From positions 62,001 to 126,000 of the forward strand of contig NZ_ABCF01000002.1 in the NCBI RefSeq assembly GCF_000181495.1: a stretch of 64,000 nucleotides of DNA, given 5' to 3'. A model generated the notes under the pieces. The model did no database searches, was not told the origin of the DNA, and worked only from the letters and a program-made list of their open reading frames with translations. Shown here in pieces: positions 59,141 through 64,000 of the stretch (its first letter is position 1; each line of letters begins with the position of its first letter). The position numbers and the translations under genes were made by a program. The DNA comes from Bacillus sp. SG-1 (GTDB lineage Bacteria; Bacillota; Bacilli; Bacillales; Bacillaceae_B).

Positions 59141-60313
59141 TTATTGTATTGGCATATATGAAACATTCCAAATGCCATCTTCGTCTTTTATCATTTGGAA
59201 GCCCATCATCCCATTGGCGTTATAAAATTTAATGTACCCCGACTCCCCGTCTTCATCTTCCAGGAATTCACCATCCGGTAAGCCGTTATACGCGTCAAGA
59301 ATTTCCTCTGCTGAGCGTTCTCTTGTTTCAAACATCTGAATATGCTCTTCTTTCGTCCATTGAACGTGTCCTTCTTTGTCAGTATATAATTCGTATACTG
59401 CTTCCTGATTATTTTCCGCGTCAGCATAAATATAAAGTTTAGCTATGCTGATAGGGTCAAGGCTCCTTAAATGTTCTTCGTTAAAATCCAATAAGAATTT
59501 TTCATAAATCTCCTGTTCTTCATCGGTCAAGGTGAACTCTTTCTCGGACGCTCCGTCTTTAGTTTGGGGTGTTCCCTCCATGTTATCTCCATGAGTGAAA
59601 GGTAATTGTTCATCAAGCTTCCACCCATTTTCATATTGGAGAGTCACCTCAAATGTTTGATATTGATCACTTTTCTCAACAGGCACCTTATATGTCACCA
59701 GTCGAGTTTTCTCTCCCTCTTCCCTGAGCTGCAACACTTCGCCGTCAGCCCATAGCAGATTGCCGGATACATATTTATTTGGCTGAGCAAGTTTTTCTTT
59801 CAAGACGATAAATGGAATCTCATTATAAATCATCACAGCGGCTCTTACAGTATATTTTTCTTGAAGATAAGACATTACTTCCTCTTCCGTTGAAAAATCT
59901 TCCCCCAAGAAACGGTACTCCATGCCGTCATGCTGGAAAACCTCGCCTGTTTCCGGATCACCGCCATTGACTATAACAGAATAATGAGCAAACGCAGTTC
60001 CAACCACTTCCCTTGCTTCTCCTTCCGTTATATCTGGTATCATTACAGATTGGGAAGGGTCCAGATGTTGGGCAGGCGTCACTTCATCTTGAGTATTGTC
60101 TGATATTATCAGGTCCGTCCCAATGTAGATGCCCATAACTAACAAGGCTGCTGCCACCAGGTTGGGTATCCAATGAACGAATGGTCTTTTATTCATTCCA
60201 GTTTTTTTCTCAAACAGTTCATTTCTCAGTTCCTGTTTGAATTCCTCTCGCGGATTTATGTCCGGACGATTCTTTAAAGGTTTCAAAAATTCATCAACTT
60301 CTCTTTTGTTCAT
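59141..60313 (-). CDS. Membrane anti-sigma-like protein with extracytoplasmic domains (390 aa)
   Basis: A basic cytoplasmic N-terminus (about residues 1-45) precedes one membrane helix (WIPNLVAAALLVMGIYIGTD, about 48-67) and a 320-residue external region. Residues about 95-160 (YRFLGEDFSTEEEVMSYLQEKYT) resemble the IseA (D,L-endopeptidase inhibitor) type domain; a second domain follows an acidic linker. The start overlaps the sigma stop by 20 bp, the usual sign of a sigma/anti-sigma pair. The external part may sense wall hydrolysis. The family match is tentative. Confidence 0.7.
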   Translation of the reverse strand: MNKREVDEFLKPLKNRPDINPREEFKQELRNELFEKKTGMNKRPFVHWIPNLVAAALLVMGIYIGTDLIISDNTQDEVTPAQHLDPSQSVMIPDITEGEAREVVGTAFAHYSVIVNGGDPETGEVFQHDGMEYRFLGEDFSTEEEVMSYLQEKYTVRAAVMIYNEIPFIVLKEKLAQPNKYVSGNLLWADGEVLQLREEGEKTRLVTYKVPVEKSDQYQTFEVTLQYENGWKLDEQLPFTHGDNMEGTPQTKDGASEKEFTLTDEEQEIYEKFLLDFNEEHLRSLDPISIAKLYIYADAENNQEAVYELYTDKEGHVQWTKEEHIQMFETRERSAEEILDAYNGLPDGEFLEDEDGESGYIKFYNANGMMGFQMIKDEDGIWNVSYMPIQ

Positions 60314-60830
60314 TAAAGATCACCACTCCTTCACTAGATTTGGACAGTTGGTTCTTCAGCAGTTTAATGGCACGGTGAAAGTCTACTTTTACCTTGGATT
60401 CCTTACAATTTAGAATCTCAGCTGTTTCTTTGACAGAATACTCTTTCAGCCCTCTTAGAATCACGACATTCCGATAGTCAGGCTTCAGTGTTGCCAGTGC
60501 TTTTTGCAACGTTTCCCAATCATTAGTTTGATCCAATTCAATATCCGGGTTTCCCTCATTACTTTTTCCCAGATGTGCAATAATGTCGGGTAGAATGGAT
60601 ATCACTTTTCTTTTACGATAATGATCAATTGCTGTTCTTCTGGCAATAGACAGGATCCATGTTTTTACAGAAGATCTCTGTTCAAATTGTTCATAATTCT
60701 TGAGAGCTCTGATAAAAGTATCTTGAGTCAAATCTTCTGCATCTGACTGACTATTTGTAAAATATAACAGGTAATGATAGACGTCCTGAAAATGAGTTTC
60801 ATATACTTCATTCAAAGATGAATCTTTCAA
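60294..60830 (-). CDS. ECF-type sigma factor, SigX-like (178 aa)
   Basis: Sigma-2: SQSDAEDLTQDTFIRALKNY and SSVKTWILSIARRTAIDHYRK (about residues 25-65). Sigma-4: LKPDYRNVVILRGLKEYSVK and ETAEILNCKESKVKVDFHRAIKLL (about 115-160). It resembles B. subtilis SigX in spacing and motifs. The TTG at 60830 follows AAAGGGGGG; the longer frame to 60887 starts upstream of the promoter, so it cannot be the start. It is autoregulated through the TGAAAC-N17-CGAC promoter and paired with the anti-sigma gene. Confidence 0.85.
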   Translation of the reverse strand: MKDSSLNEVYETHFQDVYHYLLYFTNSQSDAEDLTQDTFIRALKNYEQFEQRSSVKTWILSIARRTAIDHYRKRKVISILPDIIAHLGKSNEGNPDIELDQTNDWETLQKALATLKPDYRNVVILRGLKEYSVKETAEILNCKESKVKVDFHRAIKLLKNQLSKSSEGVVIFNEQKRS

Positions 60831-60857
60831 TCCCTTTCCCCCCTTTAGACTACACAT

Positions 60858-60886
60858 TAGTCGTAATGTTATAAAAAATGGTTTCA
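60858..60886 (-). promoter_or_regulatory. SigX-type autoregulatory promoter
   Basis: Minus strand: TGAAAC (60881-60886), 17 nt, CGAC (60860-60863). SigX/SigW-group promoters read TGAAAC-N16/17-CGAC/CGTA. The -10 lies about 30 bp before the sigma TTG start. Confidence 0.8.
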
Positions 60887-61010
60887 ATTTACTGAAAAAA
60901 ATTTAAAAACAATATGTATTACCGGAAATTTTCCAGGCTGCATGGAGTTATCGAGTATGGGTGTACAACTCCCTCCTCCGCGGCTTATTATTCTTTTATC
61001 ATTCGTTCAT

Positions 61011-61042
61011 AAAAAAGAAGCCTGTGAAGTTGGCTCCTTTTT
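61011..61042 (-). terminator. Terminator after the Nudix gene
   Basis: Stem AAGCC / GGCTC with flanking A and T runs, 3 bp after the stop at 61045. Confidence 0.65.
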
Positions 61043-61044
61043 GA

Positions 61045-61452
61045 TTATGTAATTGTTTTGCGCAGACTGGCAATCTTATGTATCAGTGGAAAATCCTCAG
61101 GATACATTTGAGCAAGAGACTTATATTCTTCAATTGACTTCCAGGAAGCTTCCTCGATGTTCAGGTCCGGGTCATTGACCACTATTTCCCCGCCTGTCTT
61201 TTCTGCCTCAAAATAGTGGGTAGTCACTTTAATCCCCTGAATCACTGTATCTTTTACCTGAAGTTTTTTTATAATTCTTACCTTGCAGCCTGTTTCTTCT
61301 TCCACTTCACGGATGCAGCACTCTTCAGGTGTTTCTCCGGGCTCTATCCCTCCTGAAGGAACACTCCATGTATCTGCGCCGACACCCCTGACGACAAGTA
61401 CTTCATTAAGATCATTCACACAAATTGCCGCCGCACCTTTCCATTCTTTCAT
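61045..61452 (-). CDS. Nudix hydrolase
   Basis: A 135-aa pyrophosphohydrolase. The Nudix box is complete: GGIEPGETPEECCIREVEEE then TG (about residues 34-56), with the metal-binding REVEEE. Substrate (nucleotide sugar, oxidised nucleotide or other NDP-X) is not predictable. The ATG at 61452 follows GGGGGG at 6 nt; ATG 61458 sits on that site. Monocistronic. Confidence 0.9.
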   Translation of the reverse strand: MKEWKGAAAICVNDLNEVLVVRGVGADTWSVPSGGIEPGETPEECCIREVEEETGCKVRIIKKLQVKDTVIQGIKVTTHYFEAEKTGGEIVVNDPDLNIEEASWKSIEEYKSLAQMYPEDFPLIHKIASLRKTIT

Positions 61453-61526
61453 ATCCATCCCCCCAACATTTCAGTGAATACTTCTAATTATACAAGTTTA
61501 TTCTTATTTATCAGTGCAATAAAAAA

Positions 61527-61556
61527 ATCTCTTCTTTCGAATTGAAAGAAAAGATT
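61527..61556 (-). terminator. Terminator after the EthD-like gene
   Basis: Stem AATCTCTTCTTTC / GAAAGAAAAGATT (one mismatch) with T-run on the minus strand, 8 bp after the stop. Confidence 0.75.
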
Positions 61557-61563
61557 CTCCTGG

Positions 61564-61866
61564 TTAATCCACTACTGCAATGACTGGGGGCTTTTCTAAA
61601 AATGGCATAAGGTTGGGCACATCATTCGTTACTTCCTGCCATTCCGAGGAGGAAAAAGCAGCTTTCATTCCTGCTTTATCTTCAAAACCGATTTCTGTCA
61701 CAATATATAGCTGAAGGTCTGTATTTTGAGTGTTAAGCACTTTTTGAACAGAAGCAGATACAACATGCGGAACTTTATCGACAAGTGGCGTGTGGTGATT
61801 AAAATAGTAATTCTCAAACCCTTCCTTATCTTTCGGCTGTTCATACATCACAATAACTTTTGGCAT
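61564..61866 (-). CDS. EthD-family small protein
   Basis: A 100-aa dimeric alpha-beta-barrel protein. EthD features: VIVMYEQPKDKEGFENYYFNHHTPLV (the conserved FxxYYxxxHxPL), SSSEWQEVTNDVPNLM near the end. EthD-domain proteins often act in catabolic or oxidative steps but no activity is clear here. AGGGG precedes the ATG. Monocistronic. Confidence 0.85.
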   Translation of the reverse strand: MPKVIVMYEQPKDKEGFENYYFNHHTPLVDKVPHVVSASVQKVLNTQNTDLQLYIVTEIGFEDKAGMKAAFSSSEWQEVTNDVPNLMPFLEKPPVIAVVD

Positions 61867-61947
61867 CGTTTATATTACCCCTTTGATAAAATTTGAAAGT
61901 TTTCCGGTGAAAACCTTCCCATTTATTCTATTTGGGCATATAGACTT

Positions 61948-62676
61948 TTAGTACTGTCTTGAATAGTTCTTTTTCTTGGAGTAATGAAAGGGCAAATATA
62001 AGAGAGAGAATAATATAAAAGCCACAGCTTCCAATGAGAATATATACCATGGATAGGGTCCCAGGAAATCAATTGGACTTGCGTTGACAGGCTTATGGCG
62101 AAGAAACATATAGTTTGCCCCTATAGTGATATTCAATAAGAAAACAAGAAAAGCTAATAGGTTCAAGGCAGCAAGTGATTTAAAGACAGATGTGTAAGTC
62201 GCTCTATATCCTTCAATCCATACCATATATAAACAAGAAAGGACGATTGCTATATGAGCGATAAAAAATTGGAAGAATCGGAAATGAGGAAATCCGAAAA
62301 ACAATTCAGGTGTAAGGATAGCTACAAATGCGCCTGTCATACTGACAAAGAAACTAATTTCAAAGATCCGGTAACTTCTGGTCAACAGCATGATCGCACA
62401 TAAATACATGGATAAGGAACACAGCTGGAAAGGCAAATTGATTATCATGTCCCACCTGTCATTGAAATAGTACCAGTACTGAAAGGAAACCTCCCCGAAT
62501 ATAAGCAAACCAACGAGTATATACCTGGCGGGCTCTTTCAAATCCCCTTTTAATCTGTTTCTTCCCAGATAGAAAAAGATAATTAACAAGATTGAAGTTC
62601 CTATTGCCAGGATATGAACCGGTGAAAACATCTCAAACGGATAACTCTCCTGATCAAAATTTAAAATGTCTCTCAA
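61948..62676 (-). CDS. YwaF/TIGR02206-type integral membrane protein
   Basis: A 242-aa protein with about seven helices and the family motifs FQYWYYFNDRWDMIINLPFQL, LTPELFFGFPHFRFFQFF and GANYMFLRHKPVNASPIDFLG. It resembles B. subtilis YwaF. No function is established; the His and Asn residues at helix ends are conserved. The TTG start at 62676 follows AGGGGGCGG. Monocistronic. Confidence 0.8.
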   Translation of the reverse strand: MRDILNFDQESYPFEMFSPVHILAIGTSILLIIFFYLGRNRLKGDLKEPARYILVGLLIFGEVSFQYWYYFNDRWDMIINLPFQLCSLSMYLCAIMLLTRSYRIFEISFFVSMTGAFVAILTPELFFGFPHFRFFQFFIAHIAIVLSCLYMVWIEGYRATYTSVFKSLAALNLLAFLVFLLNITIGANYMFLRHKPVNASPIDFLGPYPWYIFSLEAVAFILFSLLYLPFHYSKKKNYSRQY

Positions 62677-62703
62677 CCAAACCGCCCCCTTCCCTTTACC
62701 ACA

Positions 62704-62742
62704 TTAAAGCACTAAGAGGGACAGTCCCTTTTTCCGCTTTAA
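62704..62742. repeat. Imperfect palindrome, copy 2 of the GGGACAGTCCC family
   Basis: TTAAAGCACTAAGAGGGACAGTCCC followed by a diverged right arm ending CGCTTTAA (bases 62735-62742). Related to 22426-22472 and 63191-63249. Confidence 0.75.
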
Positions 62743-63190
62743 CGCATTGAAGTATAAGTTTATTATAACTCTATTATGTCTACTGAAAATCTCATCTCCC
62801 ATAGACTGGTGAGATTTTTCCTATATTTCTTATCGATAGTCTATTTAAACTCTCTGAATATTATGCATGATAAAGCCGCTTTTTGGCCCCGAAAGCATGC
62901 TGGACAGACTGGCACTGAGACCCTGATGAGGTATTATTGTGGACAGTCCCATACGCATGATTACGTTGGAAGAAAAAACACCCAACTGAAAATAATCCAT
63001 TATTTGAGGAGGCATTGTTGTCCGATCCTTTCTGTTAGGCAGCGGAGTTTCTTGATCTACCTCTATCCACTTCTTCTACTATATTAAGAAAATTAAACCT
63101 TGTCACACATTTATATGAAATACGTATTTTTAAAATTCCCTGAACCCCATTTAATAAACCCTATAAATCCAGGCCTTGGCATGCTTCTTG
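62743..63190. other. 448-bp gap between palindromes, no gene called
   Basis: A 103-codon plus-strand frame at 62776-63087 lacks a ribosome binding site and has low-complexity, Cys- and Leu-rich sequence, so it is not called. No other structure was recognised. Confidence 0.4.
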
Positions 63191-63249
63191 CTTTCCCGCT
63201 TTAACGCACTAAGAGGGACTGTCCCTCTTAGTGCGTTAAAGCGGGAAAG
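63191..63249. repeat. Perfect 59-bp palindrome, copy 3
   Basis: Two 29-nt arms around a single T: outer CTTTCCCGCTTTAACGC and inner ACTAAGAGGGAC. It is the longest copy and lies about 100 bp upstream of the purine riboswitch. Confidence 0.92.
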
Positions 63250-63344
63250 ACTCTAGAATTATTTAATTAGAATGACAATTTCAATCTCTATTGACGCTTC
63301 GTTTTTCTGCTGTTAAGATGTCTACTATTATATTTGAATAATAA

Positions 63345-63412
63345 CCTTGTATAAGTTCAGGAATATGGCCTGAGCGTTTCTACCAGCTACCATAAATAGC
63401 TTGTCTACAAGG
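63345..63412 (+). promoter_or_regulatory. Purine riboswitch, guanine/hypoxanthine class
   Basis: P1 CCTTGTA (63345-63351) / TACAAGG (63406-63412), P2-L2 CAGGAATATGGCCTG, then GTTTCTACC and P3 AGCTACCATAAATAGCT. The J3/1 base before UAC is C (GTCTAC), the specificity base for guanine/hypoxanthine instead of adenine. It controls pbuG through the terminator downstream. Confidence 0.95.
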
Positions 63413-63457
63413 ATAGTGATGATTGAATCTTAAATTATTTCTATTCTTTTAGATATT

Positions 63458-63491
63458 GCTCTGGCGGCTGATACCTGCCAGGGCTTTTTTT
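63458..63491 (+). terminator. Riboswitch-controlled terminator
   Basis: Stem GCTCTGGC / GCCAGGGC with seven Ts; guanine binding should favour it and stop pbuG transcription. Confidence 0.88.
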
Positions 63492-63522
63492 ATCGGATTT
63501 TTACAACAGGAGGTCAATCATC

Positions 63523-64000
63523 ATGAAAAAGTTTTTTCAATTTGAAGAGCGTGCTACATCCTATAAGCAAGAAACGCTTGCCGGTATCACGACATTTTTG
63601 TCGATGGCCTATATATTGGTTGTCAACCCGATTATCTTAAGTCAATCCGGAATGGATAAAGGTGCCTTATTTACCGCTACTGCCTTATCAGCGATTGTCG
63701 GTACACTCCTTATAGGATTATTGGCCAATTATCCCATCGGCATTGCCCCGAGTATGGGTTTGAATTCTTTCTTCACATTCTCTGTGTGTATCGGAATGGG
63801 CATTGATTGGGAAGTCGCCCTTACTGGAGTATTTGTTGCAGGAATAATATTTATGATCTTAAGCTTGCTGAAAATCCGTGAGAAAATCATCAATGTCATT
63901 CCACAGGATTTAAAACACGCAATCGCTGCTGGAATCGGTTTTTTCATCGCTTTCATTGGTTTGAAAAATGCAGGAATCATCGTTTCCAACCCTGATACCT
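63523..64000 (+). CDS. pbuG: Hypoxanthine/guanine permease PbuG, cut by the window end
   Basis: The first 159 residues of a purine permease of the AzgA/NCS2-like family: FEERATSYKQETLAGITTFL, SMAYILVVNPIILS, GALFTATALSAIVGTLLIGL, PIGIAPSMGLNSFFTF and PQDLKHAIAAGIGFFIAF. The ATG at 63523 follows ACAGGAGGTCA and the frame stays open to the last base of the window. PbuG imports hypoxanthine and guanine. The upstream guanine riboswitch confirms the call and shuts the gene off when purine is plentiful. Confidence 0.95.
   Translation, partial: MKKFFQFEERATSYKQETLAGITTFLSMAYILVVNPIILSQSGMDKGALFTATALSAIVGTLLIGLLANYPIGIAPSMGLNSFFTFSVCIGMGIDWEVALTGVFVAGIIFMILSLLKIREKIINVIPQDLKHAIAAGIGFFIAFIGLKNAGIIVSNPDT

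Noticed and set aside
62776-63087. 103-aa plus-strand gene
   Set aside because: No ribosome binding site and non-protein-like composition.

Overview
The window looks like chromosomal DNA of a spore-forming Bacillaceae species (Bacillus or a close relative). It is AT-rich, has strong AGGAGG-type ribosome binding sites and frequent TTG/GTG starts, and carries typical Bacillus families: YhjQ-like four-helix Cys protein, YbxH, FloT, CDF pumps, FbpB-like and Spo0M-like proteins, RsbR-type STAS proteins, several ECF sigma factors, and yybP-ykoY and purine riboswitches. No rRNA, tRNA, complete insertion sequence, prophage or CRISPR array was seen. Most genes lie on the minus strand.

Layout. 1-7.6 kb: small proteins, a Cys-rich four-helix protein, an S51 peptidase, a membrane protein, and a GntR / ABC ATPase / permease / ECF sigma operon with a palindromic operator. 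7.7-9.6 kb: an orphan glycine-betaine-type binding lipoprotein and a 1-kb gene-free stretch holding a GC-rich, RNA-like repeat. 9.6-19.8 kb: AlaX-type tRNA editing protein, short-chain dehydrogenase, YitT, a FAD amine oxidase, an MFS exporter, an RsbR-type stressosome protein and NhaC. 20-24.5 kb: a 53-bp tandem array, HD-domain nucleotidase, two GNATs and a 52-bp tandem array. 24.5-26.1 kb: a manganese-riboswitch operon (FbpB-like, Spo0M-like, TerC). 26.5-31 kb: peptide-type binding protein and two permeases without an ATPase. 31-40.5 kb: secreted nuclease, DUF1259, IDEAL-domain protein, a DnaN paralogue, a second HD nucleotidase, flotillin, TrmO, a third 52-bp array, two CDF pumps and a cold-shock protein. 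40.6-47.4 kb: PAS-STAS protein, LysE exporter, a coupled PlsY / GNAT-aminotransferase fusion / LtaS operon, and a peroxiredoxin whose catalytic cysteine codon is TGA. 47.4-53.7 kb: amino-acid racemase, then an accessory block with an ECF sigma/anti-sigma pair, small exported proteins, repeated intergenic hairpins, gene remnants and RlmN. 53.8-64 kb: M3 peptidase, GNAT, GGDEF-EAL protein, a second ECF sigma/anti-sigma pair with an autoregulatory promoter, Nudix, EthD-like and YwaF-like proteins, and a purine-riboswitch-controlled PbuG permease cut by the window end.

Main results. (1) A candidate selenoprotein peroxiredoxin (46746-47351): in-frame TGA exactly at the peroxidatic Cys, with a 7-bp hairpin and GGUC loop 17 nt after the UGA, resembling a bacterial SECIS. 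(2) Three intergenic tandem arrays of unrelated sequence but the same 52-53 bp period, each unit able to form one short hairpin. (3) A manganese riboswitch in front of a previously unannotated 42-aa FbpB-like gene. (4) A translationally coupled PlsY / GNAT-aminotransferase / LtaS operon suggesting an uncharacterised envelope modification. Four genes below the usual ORF size cutoff or running off the end (97-246, 22735-22914, 25735-25863, 63523-64000) were recovered by reading the sequence directly.
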